Positions 8,505 through 16,687 of a stretch of 64,000 bases of DNA are shown here, piece after piece. The stretch covers positions 1 through 64,000 of the forward strand of contig NZ_RWGU01000043.1 in assembly GCF_003944755.1 (NCBI RefSeq), given 5' to 3'. Every line of letters begins with the position of its first letter. Position 1 is the first letter of the stretch. Source of the stretch: Rhodovulum robiginosum. Lineage in GTDB: Bacteria > Pseudomonadota > Alphaproteobacteria > Rhodobacterales > Rhodobacteraceae. The translations under genes and the position numbers were made by a program. The notes under the pieces were generated by a model that made no database searches, was not told where the DNA came from, and saw only the letters and a list, made by a program, of their open reading frames with translations.

Positions 8505-8530
8505 GGTATTTTGGCCAAGAAGAAGCAGGG
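8505..8530 (-). repeat. Short intergenic motif of the phnI-phnJ gap
   Basis: The 85-base gap between phnI and phnJ contains, on the minus strand, CTTCTTCTTGGCCAAAATAC. I remember very similar CTTCTTCTTGGCCAAAATA strings between genes in many Rhodobacterales genomes, so this may be a dispersed element rather than a local signal. Nothing else in the gap is recognisable, apart from the phnJ ribosome binding site (GGGGAG before the ATG). Confidence 0.35.
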
Positions 8531-8541
8531 GGCCGGGCGCG

Positions 8542-9633
8542 TCATTCGGCGGCCTCCTGTTCGGTCGCGCGGCGCGCGGCGCGCATCTCGCGCAGCATGC
8601 GCAACTCGGCCTGGAAATCGACGTAATGGGGCAGTTTCAGATGTTGCACGAAGCCTGAGCTTTCGACGTTGTCGCTGTGGTAAAGAACGAATTCCGCGTC
8701 CTGGGCGGGGTAGCGGGGCTCTTCGGCGAATTCGTCCGCCCTGAGCGCCCTGTCGACCAGGGCCATCGACATGGCCTTTCGCTCGCAATGGCCGAAGGCG
8801 AGGCCATAGCCCCTTGTGAATTTTGGATTTTCGCCGGAGGCGCCCTTGACCGAGGTGATCATCTGACTTTCGGTCAGCGTGACCTCGCCGATCTCGATGG
8901 CGAAGCCCAGCTCCTCGGGCACCACCTCGACCGGCACCTCGCCCATGCGGATCTCGCCTGCGTAGGGGTGGTTGGAGCCGAAGCCGCGCTGGGTGGAATA
9001 GGCCAGCCCCAAGAGAAACCCCTCGTCGGCGCGGGCGAGGTTTTGCAGCCGGATGTCGCGCGGCGCGGGAAAGGCCAGCGGGTCGCGCGTGAGATCGCCC
9101 GGCGCGGGGTCGCCCGCGGGGGGCTCTGACGGTTCCATGAAGCCCTCGTTGCCGACGAGGTCGGGCACGCGGGGCATCTGCGCCGCCACCGGCGCCTCGG
9201 CGCGCGGGGCCGTTGGCGCGCCCTCGCCCGCGAGGTCGAAATCGAGCATCCGGTGGGAGTAATCGACCGAGGGGCCCAGCACCTGCCCGCCCGGCAAATC
9301 CTTGTAACAGGCCGAGATGCGGCGGCGGATCGCCATGCGGTCGGTTTCCAGCGGCCTGGCACGGGCGAATTGTTCCAGCGTGGTGCGGTAGGCGCGCAGG
9401 AGGAACGCCGCCTCGGTGGCATCGCCCTGGGCCTGCTTCAGCGCCAGCGCCGCGAGGTCGGGGTCGTAGAGCGACCCCTCGGCCATCACCCGGTCGACGG
9501 CGCGGGCCTGTTGCGTACGGATCTGGGCGAGGGTCAACTCGGGGTCGGCCGGGTCGCCGCGGCGCTCTTCTGCAACGAGGTCGAGCGCGTTCAGAATCGC
9601 CGCTTCGCCGCCCTTGACGGGGACATAGGCCAT
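8542..9633 (-). CDS. phnI: C-P lyase complex subunit PhnI
   Basis: 363 residues, close to the E. coli protein (354). It begins MAYVPVKGGEAAI and carries the family landmarks AVDRVMAEGSLYD, LALKQAQGD, FLLRAYRTTLEQ, YKDLPGGQVLGP, LALAYSTQRG-like (LGLAYSTQRGFGSNHPYAGEIR) and LKLPHYVDFQAELRML at the C-terminus. PhnI, with PhnG, H and L, forms the ribose-phosphonate from MgATP and the phosphonate. Its ATG directly follows the phnG stop (TAGATG on the coding strand), where phnH normally sits. Confidence 0.95.
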   Translation of the reverse strand: MAYVPVKGGEAAILNALDLVAEERRGDPADPELTLAQIRTQQARAVDRVMAEGSLYDPDLAALALKQAQGDATEAAFLLRAYRTTLEQFARARPLETDRMAIRRRISACYKDLPGGQVLGPSVDYSHRMLDFDLAGEGAPTAPRAEAPVAAQMPRVPDLVGNEGFMEPSEPPAGDPAPGDLTRDPLAFPAPRDIRLQNLARADEGFLLGLAYSTQRGFGSNHPYAGEIRMGEVPVEVVPEELGFAIEIGEVTLTESQMITSVKGASGENPKFTRGYGLAFGHCERKAMSMALVDRALRADEFAEEPRYPAQDAEFVLYHSDNVESSGFVQHLKLPHYVDFQAELRMLREMRAARRATEQEAAE

Positions 9634-10074
9634 CTAGCTGCTCCTCGGGCCGGTTTCGCGGGACATGGTGAAGAACTCCACCGTCGTGGCAGCCGCGGCG
9701 CGGGCGCGGTCGGTGCGGGCGGCGACCTGCGCCGCCTCCTGGGGCGCGATCAGCGCGGCGTGCAGCGCCGGGCCGTCGGGGCCTTGCAGCACCGCGTCGG
9801 CCAGCGCCATCAGCTCGGCGCGGCGCGGGAAATGGCCCATCAGGTAGCCCACCCCCACGTCGGCGCCCATCCGACAGGTGGCCCGCGTCACCGTGGCCTG
9901 ACCGAGCGAGAACCGCTGGCCCGTACCGCCCGCCCGGCCCTCGAGCATGACCATCCCGGTTTCGGGACGGCGCAACCATTCGGCCGCGCCGGTGTCGTGC
10001 CCGGCAAGCGCGGCCTCAAGCGCCGCCTCGGGGCAGCGCGCCAGAACCTTCAGCCATTCGGCCCGCGCGCGCAT
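9634..10074 (-). CDS. phnG: C-P lyase complex subunit PhnG
   Basis: 146 residues from the ATG at 10074, matching PhnG (about 150). The diagnostic segment is EWLRRPETGMVMLEGRAGGTG followed by FSLGQATVTRATCR. A longer start is possible (33 bases upstream) but would lie inside the preceding frame. The ATG overlaps the stop of the upstream degenerate gene (TAATG), which suggests the pair were once translationally coupled. PhnG is part of the core PhnGHIJ complex. phnI follows without a gap, leaving no phnH. Confidence 0.92.
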   Translation of the reverse strand: MRARAEWLKVLARCPEAALEAALAGHDTGAAEWLRRPETGMVMLEGRAGGTGQRFSLGQATVTRATCRMGADVGVGYLMGHFPRRAELMALADAVLQGPDGPALHAALIAPQEAAQVAARTDRARAAAATTVEFFTMSRETGPRSS

Positions 10075-10850
10075 TACCGCCGCGCCCATTTCATGGTCGC
10101 CTCCCATTCCACCTCGAACGCGGCGGCGCCTGCCTCTTCGTCACAGATCGGCTGGAGCGCCTGAAGCACGACTTCCAGCCCTGCTGCCGCACCACGCCGG
10201 CCACGGTGGCGCGTGTCAGGAAGAGGTCGATCGGGCGGCGGCCGTCCATCCGTTCCGACCGGGGCATGGTGCAGAGCTTTGCCACCTTGAAATTGGGCAG
10301 CGCCGCCAGGTCGCGCACCGAGGGGTCCTTGCGCCGCTCGCGTTTCTCGTAGCCCGAAACCTCGAGCGACCGCTTTTCGATGACGGCGTCGAAACGGCGT
10401 CTTGGCCCCGGCGCAGCCGTGCCAGTCCTCGCCAACGCGCATCTGAAGGCGCCGTTTCAGCGCGGCACAGGCTTTGGCGGTGTCGGGATGGGTGCGCAGG
10501 ATATCTCGACACCGCAAATGCCGGGCGATGCCGCGGTGACCGGCGGGATAGAAAAGCAGGCGATGCCGGTCGCGGCCAAAACAGGTGCGCCCCGGGATGC
10601 CGGCCGCGCGCCGCGCCTCATGGCGCTGGCGCCTCGGCAGCGGCGCGCAGTCCCGCGCGGTGGCGCCGCCGGCAAGAATGCCGATTGCGTCGATCACGGG
10701 CTTGGAGGGCAGCCCCGCAACGGCAGTGGAGCAGATAGGGTCCTGCACCTTTAGCTTGCCCGACAAAAGCTCGGTCAGCGCGGTGCGCGCGCCCTCGAAG
10801 GACAAGGCCCGGTCCGGATCGCGGTCGACGATCTCTCCTGGCCGGCTCAT
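10074..10850 (-). pseudogene. Decayed GrpB-family (UPF0157) nucleotidyltransferase-like gene plus unknown C-terminal part
   Basis: This frame has no stops over 258 codons, but the protein similarity jumps between frames. In the first frame I see STAVAGLPSKPVIDAIG, GIPGR-CFGRD and ARHLRCRDILRTHPDTAKA, the signature of GrpB-family proteins (usual forms STAVPGLPAKPVID and HLAFRDYLRAHPD). Near 10390 the similarity moves to another frame (FDAVIEKRSLEVSGYEK, SVRDLAALPNFKVAK, MDGRRPIDLFLTRATV) and near 10180 returns to the first (VLQALQPICDEEAG). Two compensating indels are implied. Several normally conserved GrpB residues are replaced by Cys. The start overlaps the upstream gene (ATGA) and the end overlaps phnG (TAATG). 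The part after about 10370 is not recognised. Confidence 0.6.
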
Positions 10851-11665
10851 TGCGCCAGCCCCTCGGCCACGAGAAACGCGTGCGAGGGCAGGATGTCTTC
10901 GACATCGCGCAGCTCCAGCACCAGATGGGGCGCCGCGCCGGTGGCCGCAAGCGCGGAAAAGACGGCGGGCCAGCGAATGCGCCCGAGCCCGAGCCGCCAA
11001 TGCCGGTCGGCATGGCCGTCGGCGTCTTGCAGGTGAACATGCGCCAGGTCGGCCCCGGCCAGCGCCACGAACACGTCCACCGGCGGCGCACCGGTCGAGC
11101 CGTGCGCGAAGTCCGCGTGGCCGGTGTCGATCGACAGCTTCACCGCGTCCGAGCCGAAGCTGTGGGCCAGATGCGCCCGGTCGCGTGGGTCCACGTCCTC
11201 GATGTTCTCGATCACCAGCGTGATCCCTGCGGCCTCGGCACGGGTCACGGCCTCGGCCAGCGTGTCCTGCACACGGGCGATCATACCGTCGCGGGCGCCC
11301 GGCAGCGTGTCGAGGTTCTGGTGCTTCCACAAAGTGTAGGGCGAGTGCAGCACCATTTGCCGCGCCTCCAGCGCCTCGGCGATCTCCAGCGCGGTCAGGA
11401 TGCGCCGGCGCGCCAGCGCGCGTGCCTCGGGGTCGCGGGCGTCCAGCACCAGCCCGGCATAGGGGCCGTGCATCCCCAGCCGTCCCGACCAGCCATCGAG
11501 CGCGGCCCGCGTCTCGGCGACGGCCGCGCGCCAGTCGCCGCCGAGCATCTCGGGCCTGTCGAAGCCCTGAAGCTCCAGATCGCGGTCGTGCTCGGCCAGC
11601 CAGGGCAGGAAACGTGGCAGGTCGCGCGGGCGCAGGGCGGCGCCGATCACGGGGCGCTCTTGCAT
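10847..11665 (-). CDS. Sugar phosphate isomerase/epimerase-like TIM-barrel protein
   Basis: 272 residues from the ATG at 11665, which has a strong ribosome binding site (AGGAGGAGGC) 4-10 bases upstream. A start 18 bases earlier would lie inside that site. The protein shows the AP endonuclease 2-type barrel pattern: MHGPYAGL, LHSPYTLWKHQN, ITLVIENIEDVDP, LSIDTGHADFAHG, HVHLQDADG and LVLELRDVEDIL, with Glu, Asp and His metal ligands in place. Family members are isomerases, epimerases or endonuclease IV. It opens the minus arm of the phosphonate region and is coupled to the decayed GrpB-like gene. A role in phosphonate-derived sugar metabolism is only an inference. Confidence 0.75.
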   Translation of the reverse strand: MQERPVIGAALRPRDLPRFLPWLAEHDRDLELQGFDRPEMLGGDWRAAVAETRAALDGWSGRLGMHGPYAGLVLDARDPEARALARRRILTALEIAEALEARQMVLHSPYTLWKHQNLDTLPGARDGMIARVQDTLAEAVTRAEAAGITLVIENIEDVDPRDRAHLAHSFGSDAVKLSIDTGHADFAHGSTGAPPVDVFVALAGADLAHVHLQDADGHADRHWRLGLGRIRWPAVFSALAATGAAPHLVLELRDVEDILPSHAFLVAEGLAQ

Positions 11666-11796
11666 CGGGGGCCTCCTCCTCAATTCGATTTTCGCTGGGC
11701 CTACTCAAAGTTTATGGCGGCTGGGTGACGGATTGGCCCCAGCCAAAAAACTTTGCCGCCGCCAGCGCGCCGAGATGCGGCGCAGGCGCACCCGAC

Positions 11797-11815
11797 GTGT
11801 CACCATTCCGTTACC
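11797..11815. promoter_or_regulatory. Candidate Pho box in the divergent phn promoter region
   Basis: GTCAC at 11799-11803 and GTTAC at 11810-11814 are separated by exactly 11 bases start to start (TGTCACCATTCCGTTACC). This is the direct-repeat layout of PhoB-binding Pho boxes (CTGTCAT-N4-CTGTCAT type). It lies 56 bases before phnC and 132 bases before the divergent minus-arm operon, and may induce one or both under phosphate limitation. Confidence 0.5.
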
Positions 11816-11869
11816 GGGCAGAGACAGAAAATTCACGCCAGCGACAGCGGGAGGTTACGAAGCGCGCCG

Positions 11870-12688
11870 ATGGTCCGCGCCATGTCGCATCAAGACCTGA
11901 CCCTGACGGGCCTCAGCAAGGCCTTCTCCGAAACCCGCGCCGTCGACCGCGTCTCGCTGACCGTCAAGTCGGGCCAGTTCGTCGGCGTGATCGGCCGCTC
12001 GGGCGCGGGGAAATCCACGCTGCTGCGCCTGGTCAACCGGCTGATCGACCCGACCGAGGGCTCGGTCAGCTTCGGCACACAGGAGATCACCGCGCTCAGG
12101 GGCCGGCCCCTGCGCCGCTGGCGGGCCGAATGCGCGATGATCTTTCAGCAGTTCAACCTCGTCGAGCGGCTGGATGTCCTGACCAACGTGCTGATCGGTC
12201 GGCTTGCCCATCACGGCTTCGTCTCGTCTATGGCGATGCGCTTTACCGATGCCGAGCGCGCCATGGCGCTGGAGGCGCTCGACCGGCTGTCGCTGGTGCC
12301 CCAGGCGCTGCAGCGCGCCGGCACGCTGTCGGGCGGCCAGCAACAGCGGGTGGCGATTGCCAAGGCGCTGGTGCAGCAGCCCAAGATCATGCTCGCCGAC
12401 GAACCCATCGCCAGCCTCGACCCCGCGAACGCCACGCTGGTGATGGAGGCGCTGAAGACGATCAACAGCGAAGACGGGCTGACCGTGCTGGTCAACCTGC
12501 ACACGCTGGATACCGCCCGCGCCTATTGCGACCGCATCGTCGCGATGCGCGACGGCCGCGTGATGTTCGACGGCACCGCCCGGCAACTGACCGACGACGT
12601 GGTGCGCGACATCTACGGGATCGAAGGTTTGCAAGAGTTCAACGAGGCCGTCACCTCCACCGCCGCGCGCGTGAAGGTCCCGGCCTAA
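11870..12688 (+). CDS. phnC: Phosphonate ABC transporter ATP-binding protein
   Basis: 272 residues from 11870, or 268 from the in-frame ATG at 11882; a GGGAGG site at 11849-11854 is nearer to the first. ABC motifs are complete: Walker A GRSGAGKSTLL, Q-loop FQQFNLVERL, signature LSGGQQQRVAIAKAL, Walker B IMLADEPIASLDP and H-loop LVNLHTLDTA. The FNLV and HTLD forms are characteristic of PhnC. It energises uptake of phosphonates (possibly also phosphate or phosphite) with PhnD and two PhnE permeases encoded downstream in the same operon. A Pho-box-like repeat lies just upstream. Confidence 0.94.
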   Translation: MVRAMSHQDLTLTGLSKAFSETRAVDRVSLTVKSGQFVGVIGRSGAGKSTLLRLVNRLIDPTEGSVSFGTQEITALRGRPLRRWRAECAMIFQQFNLVERLDVLTNVLIGRLAHHGFVSSMAMRFTDAERAMALEALDRLSLVPQALQRAGTLSGGQQQRVAIAKALVQQPKIMLADEPIASLDPANATLVMEALKTINSEDGLTVLVNLHTLDTARAYCDRIVAMRDGRVMFDGTARQLTDDVVRDIYGIEGLQEFNEAVTSTAARVKVPA

Positions 12689-12716
12689 CCCCCCCCAGAG
12701 AGAAGGAAGACCACCC

Positions 12717-13634
12717 ATGCGTCTGCTCGCAACCACTGCCCTGGCCACCCTCGTGGCCCTGCCCGCCCTCGCCGAAGGCTGGAAAGACGACTACAAGGTC
12801 GTCAAGTTCGGCATTCTGTCGAGCGAGAACGAAAAAGACCGCCTGATGCGCAACGAACCCCTGCGCGCCTTCCTGGAACAGAAGCTGGGCGTCGAGGTCG
12901 AGATCTTCACCGCCGGCAACTACGACGGCGTGATCCAGGCCGTCGCCGCCGACCAGATCGAGGTGGCCCGCTTCGGCTCGTCCTCCTACGCGGCCGTCTA
13001 CACCGCCACCGACGGCGGCGTGGTGCCGACCCTGACGACCATCAAGAAGAACGGCAACACCGGCTACCGCTCGATCGTCGTGACCCGCTGCGACAGCGGC
13101 ATCAAGAGCCTCGACGACGCCAAAGGCAAGGTCCACGCCTTCGCCGACCCCGACTCGACCAGCGGTTACGCGGTGCCCTTCTTCAACATGAAGGAACGCC
13201 TGGACATCGACCCGGCCACCTATTTCGCGGCGACCCCGTTCTCGGGCAGCCACGAGGCCGGCGTGCAGGGTGTGGCCAACGGCACCTTCGACACCGCCTC
13301 GACCTACCAGAACAACGATGTCGACGGCATCCCGCAGCGCATGGTCTCGAAGGGCATGCTGGAAGAGGGCGTGGTCTGCACGATCTGGGAAAGCCCCGAA
13401 ATCACCTCGGGCCCCTGGACCTTCCGCAAGAACCTGCCCGCCGAGATGATCGAGGACATCACCGCCGCGATCGAGGAATTCCCGACCGCCGACCCCGAGG
13501 GCTACACGCTCTACTCCTCGTTCGACCCGGCCGACGAAAACCCCGATGTGGGCTTCACCCGCGTCGACCACGACCGCTACCAGTGGATCGTCGACATGCG
13601 CGCCTGGATCAAGGAACAGCGCCGCGGCTCGTAA
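12717..13634 (+). CDS. phnD: Phosphonate ABC transporter periplasmic binding protein
   Basis: 305 residues. The signal peptide is MRLLATTALATLVALPALA, then EGWKDDYKVVKFGILSSEN opens the mature protein. The PhnD landmarks are DRLMRNEPLRAFLEQKLGVEV, FGSSSYAAVYTATDGG, YRSIVVTRCDSGI, FADPDSTSGYAVP and VWESPEI-like (TIWESPEITSGPW). The ribosome binding site is AGAAGGAAGA. It follows phnC after 28 bases. A hairpin right after its stop probably keeps binding-protein transcript levels above those of the permeases. Confidence 0.95.
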   Translation: MRLLATTALATLVALPALAEGWKDDYKVVKFGILSSENEKDRLMRNEPLRAFLEQKLGVEVEIFTAGNYDGVIQAVAADQIEVARFGSSSYAAVYTATDGGVVPTLTTIKKNGNTGYRSIVVTRCDSGIKSLDDAKGKVHAFADPDSTSGYAVPFFNMKERLDIDPATYFAATPFSGSHEAGVQGVANGTFDTASTYQNNDVDGIPQRMVSKGMLEEGVVCTIWESPEITSGPWTFRKNLPAEMIEDITAAIEEFPTADPEGYTLYSSFDPADENPDVGFTRVDHDRYQWIVDMRAWIKEQRRGS

Positions 13635-13648
13635 GCCCCGGTGCATGG

Positions 13649-13676
13649 AAGGGCGGTCCCCCGGGGCCGCCCTTTT
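13649..13676 (+). terminator. Intercistronic hairpin terminator after phnD
   Basis: AAGGGCGG and CCGCCCTT pair around a C/G-rich loop and are followed by TTTT. It stands between phnD and phnE1, only 15 bases after the phnD stop. As the downstream genes have no separate promoter that I can see, it is best read as a partial terminator or mRNA-stabilising hairpin. Confidence 0.7.
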
Positions 13677-13685
13677 CGCACATCC

Positions 13686-14612
13686 ATGACAGCCACAGCC
13701 GATATCGACGCCCTGCCGCCCCGTGCCGCCTTCGAGCGCGATTTCGCGGCGCAACGCCGCCGCGCCCGCCTCGGCTGGGCCATCGGCAGCATTCTGTTCT
13801 TCGCGGCCTTCCTGGCCACGTCCTATATAGGCGATTTCTTCAAGGTCACCCAGGTGACCCTGCCCGACGGCAGCCGGGCGGAACGCTGGATCGTGCCCGC
13901 CGGCATCCCGCGGCTGGGCGAATACATCTCGCAGACCATCCCCGTGCTGCGCTGGGACAGCCTGGGCGCCGATCTGGCCGAATGGTTCTGGCGCTGGAAG
14001 GTCTGGGCGAAGCTCTTGCTGGAAACCATCCTGATCGCCTTCATGGCCACCACGATGGGCGTGGTCGGCGGGTTCCTTCTGTCCTTTCCCGCCGCGCGCA
14101 ACCTCGCGCCCAACCGGTGGGTGCTCTGGATCACCCGGCGGTTTCTGGAAATCGTCCGCACCGTGCCCGACCTCGTCTGGGCGCTGATCTTCGTCTTCTG
14201 CTTCTCTGTGGGCCCGCTGGCCGGCGTCCTGGCGATTGCCACCCATGCCACCGGCGCGCTGGGCAAGCTTTATTCCGAGGTCAACGAGAATATCGACATG
14301 AAGCCGCTGGAGGGCGTCAAGGCCGCCGGCGGCTCCTGGTTCGACCAGATCCGCTATGGCGCCGTGCCCCAGGTGCTGCCCAACATCATCAGCTACACGC
14401 TGCTCAGGTTCGAGATCAACGTGCGGTCCTCGTCGATCATCGGCTATGTGGGCGCCGGCGGGCTGGGCCAGGAATTCCGCGTGGCCATGAGTTTTCAGGA
14501 ATATACCGACCTCTCGGCGCTGTTCCTGATCATCCTCGCCACGGTGATCGTGATCGACTACGGGTCCGAACGGCTGCGCCACCGGGTGATCGGCATGGAG
14601 AAGGACGGATGA
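13686..14612 (+). CDS. phnE: Phosphonate ABC transporter permease (first)
   Basis: 308 residues from MTATADIDALPPR; the longer GTG-started frame begins inside the upstream hairpin and is rejected. Six or so hydrophobic segments and the binding-protein-dependent permease motif are visible, the latter around EGVKAAGGSWFDQIRYGAVPQVLP with its EAA-type loop. The segments VRTVPDLVWALIF and FEINVRSSSIIGYVGAGGLG are typical of PhnE. It forms the membrane channel with the second PhnE. The stop overlaps the start of the second phnE by 4 bases. Confidence 0.93.
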   Translation: MTATADIDALPPRAAFERDFAAQRRRARLGWAIGSILFFAAFLATSYIGDFFKVTQVTLPDGSRAERWIVPAGIPRLGEYISQTIPVLRWDSLGADLAEWFWRWKVWAKLLLETILIAFMATTMGVVGGFLLSFPAARNLAPNRWVLWITRRFLEIVRTVPDLVWALIFVFCFSVGPLAGVLAIATHATGALGKLYSEVNENIDMKPLEGVKAAGGSWFDQIRYGAVPQVLPNIISYTLLRFEINVRSSSIIGYVGAGGLGQEFRVAMSFQEYTDLSALFLIILATVIVIDYGSERLRHRVIGMEKDG

Positions 14613-15469
14613 CCGACATCCCCCCGGAACGCATCGCCCAACTGCGCGCCGCCCACCCGCTGGCCTTTCGCGCGCCCCTTTCCGTGCGGCTGCGCCGCTG
14701 GGCGCTATGGGCCGCCTTCGCGGCCCTCATCGTCTATTGCCTGATCGCCTTCGACGCCTCGCCCGAGCGGATCTGGACCGGGCTTGGCCGGCTGGGCCGG
14801 GTGCTGAGCTTCATGTTCCCGCCCCATATCTGGGAGACCTGGTACGAGTGGCGGGAAATCCTGAAAGGTCTGGGCGAGACCCTGTCGATGGCCTTTCTCG
14901 GCACGCTGATCGGCGCGGTCATCGCCTTTCCGCTGTCCTTCCTCGGCGCGCAGAACATCAACCGGCTGCTGTTCTTCCGCCTGTCGGTCCGCCGCGGCTA
15001 TGACATCATCCGCGCCTTCGAGACGCTGATCCTGGCGCTGATCTTCATCCGCGCCTTCGGCCTCGGCCCCCTGCCCGGCATCCTGGCCATCGCGGTCTCC
15101 GAGATCGGCACCTTCGCCAAGCTCTTCTCCGAGGCCATCGAGAACACCTCGAAGAAACCGGTCGAGGGGGTGGTTGCCTCTGGCGGGTCCGGGATGCAGT
15201 CGATCCGCTTCGGGGTGATGCCCCAGGTGATGCCGGTGATCCTGTCCATCGTGCTCTACAATTTCGAATCCAATGTCCGCTCGGGCACGATCCTGGGGAT
15301 CGTGGGCGCCGGCGGCATCGGGTTTCTGCTGTCGGACCGGATCAGCGCCTATCGCTGGGATGAGGCCTGGTCGATCATCTTCCTGATCATCGCCATGGTC
15401 TATGTTATCGACTGGCTGTCCGCGCAGATCCGCCGCCGCCTGATCGGCAAATGGGACGGCGCACAATGA
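14609..15469 (+). CDS. phnE: Phosphonate ABC transporter permease (second)
   Basis: 286 residues, starting in the ATGA overlap with the first phnE. It has the same layout: membrane helices, [25 protein letters not shown] as the coupling loop to the ATPase, and [20 protein letters not shown]. The two PhnE proteins are paralogues and presumably form a heterodimer. The stop overlaps the start of the acyltransferase gene by 4 bases, so translation is coupled along the operon. Confidence 0.93.
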   Translation: MTDIPPERIAQLRAAHPLAFRAPLSVRLRRWALWAAFAALIVYCLIAFDASPERIWTGLGRLGRVLSFMFPPHIWETWYEWREILKGLGETLSMAFLGTLIGAVIAFPLSFLGAQNINRLLFFRLSVRRGYDIIRAFETLILALIFIRAFGLGPLPGILAIAVSEIGTFAKLFSEAIENTSKKPVEGVVASGGSGMQSIRFGVMPQVMPVILSIVLYNFESNVRSGTILGIVGAGGIGFLLSDRISAYRWDEAWSIIFLIIAMVYVIDWLSAQIRRRLIGKWDGAQ

Positions 15470-16086
15470 AACGCCTGTCGGAAGCCCCGACGATCCACGA
15501 CACCGCCACCGTCATCGACTGCGATTTGGGCCCGTGGACAGAGATCTACGCCCACGTGACGATGAAGGAGAGCCGGTTCGGCGCATATTCCTACATCACC
15601 AAATCCGGCAACGTGATCTGGTCCGATATCGGCAAGTTCTGCTCCATCGCCGAGGGCGCGCGGATCAACCCCGGCAACCATGCCACCTGGCGCGCGGCGC
15701 AGCACCATTTCACCTACCGCGCGGCACAATACGAACTGGGCGAGGACGATGCCGCGTTCTTCGGTTGGCGCAAGGCGCATCCGGTCAGGATCGGCCACGA
15801 TGTATGGGTCGGCCACGGCGTGACGGTGCTGGCCGGCGTCACCGTGGGCGACGGCGCGGTGATCGGTGCAGGCGCGGTCGTGGCGCGTGACGTGGCGCCC
15901 TACACGGTGGTCGGAGGGGTGCCGGCCCGGGTGCTCAAGCGCCGCTTTTCCGAAACCCAGGCCGAGGCGCTGCACGAGATCGCCTGGTGGGACTGGTCGC
16001 ACGACCGCCTGAAGGCGGCGCTGCCCGAGATCCGTCGGCTGAGCATCGACGGGTTTATCGGTGCCTGCAAACGTGGCGCGCTCTGA
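15466..16086 (+). CDS. Hexapeptide-repeat acyltransferase of phosphonate gene clusters
   Basis: 206 residues. The left-handed beta-helix repeats are plain: [47 protein letters not shown], then [36 protein letters not shown] and [13 protein letters not shown]. Such XAT-type transferases are frequent in phn operons (a family of its own, sometimes called the DapH/PhnO-like phosphonate transferase), probably acetylating an aminophosphonate or a ribose-phosphonate intermediate. The exact substrate is not known to me. It is coupled to phnE2 by a 4-base overlap. Confidence 0.85.
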   Translation: MKRLSEAPTIHDTATVIDCDLGPWTEIYAHVTMKESRFGAYSYITKSGNVIWSDIGKFCSIAEGARINPGNHATWRAAQHHFTYRAAQYELGEDDAAFFGWRKAHPVRIGHDVWVGHGVTVLAGVTVGDGAVIGAGAVVARDVAPYTVVGGVPARVLKRRFSETQAEALHEIAWWDWSHDRLKAALPEIRRLSIDGFIGACKRGAL

Positions 16087-16132
16087 CTCCTTGGGTTTGC
16101 GCCCGGCCGGCCCGCATGCCAAACCGTCGGCC

Positions 16133-16687
16133 ATGCAGGACAAGGACACATCCGCGCCCGGCGGCAGCATGCCGCACAAGCTGATCGACGGCTCGTTCCT
16201 GTTCATCCTTGCCATCGCGGTCGTCTCGGGCATCGCCGTCTACCTGCTGAAGGGGCCAGAGACCTTCTGGGCGATCTTCCGCCGCGATGCGGGCTTTGCC
16301 GTGTTCCTGCTGCCCAAGATCCTGGCCGGCGTGCTGATCGCCTCGGCCCTGCCCTTTCTGCTGCCGCGCGAGCGGGTGCTGCGTCTGGTGGGGCCCGAAA
16401 GCGGCGTGAGGGGTCTGGCCATCGCCACCGCAGCCGGCGCGATCTTTCCCGGCGGGCCCTCGGTCACCTACCCGCTGACAATCGGGCTGATGGCGGCGGG
16501 GGCCGACCTCGGCGCGGGGGTAGCGCTGGTCTCGGGCTGGGTGCTGGTCGGGCTGAACCGCACCCTGATCTGGGAGCTGAGCTTTCTGCCGCCGGAATTC
16601 GTGGCGCTGCGGGTCGCGCTGTCGCTGCCCGCGCCGATCGTCTTCGGGCTGGTCGTGCGGCACCTGATGGCGAAAGGGCGGGCATGA
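16133..16687 (+). CDS. Half-size membrane permease-like protein A
   Basis: 184 residues from MQDKDTSAPG (or 172 from the ATG at 16169); neither start has a good ribosome binding site. About four to five hydrophobic segments. The core LPKILAGVLIASALPFLL ... GPESGVRGLAIATAAGAIFPGGPSVTYPL ... LNRTLIWELSF has the same pattern as the next gene and as each half of larger predicted permeases (COG0701/DUF318 type), where ESG-G and PGGP are the conserved spots. The stop overlaps the next start (ATGA). It is a hypothetical transporter subunit; a link to phosphonate or phosphate products is suggested only by the operon. Confidence 0.65.
   Translation: MQDKDTSAPGGSMPHKLIDGSFLFILAIAVVSGIAVYLLKGPETFWAIFRRDAGFAVFLLPKILAGVLIASALPFLLPRERVLRLVGPESGVRGLAIATAAGAIFPGGPSVTYPLTIGLMAAGADLGAGVALVSGWVLVGLNRTLIWELSFLPPEFVALRVALSLPAPIVFGLVVRHLMAKGRA

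Noticed and set aside
10074-10850. phnH in the gap before phnG
   Set aside because: The residues match GrpB-family motifs (STAVAGLPSKPVID, HLRCRDILRTHPD), not PhnH.
10074-11708. A 544-residue minus-strand protein
   Set aside because: Its first half is the antisense-frame shadow of the TIM-barrel gene; only the part from 10850 down is considered, as a decayed GrpB-like gene.
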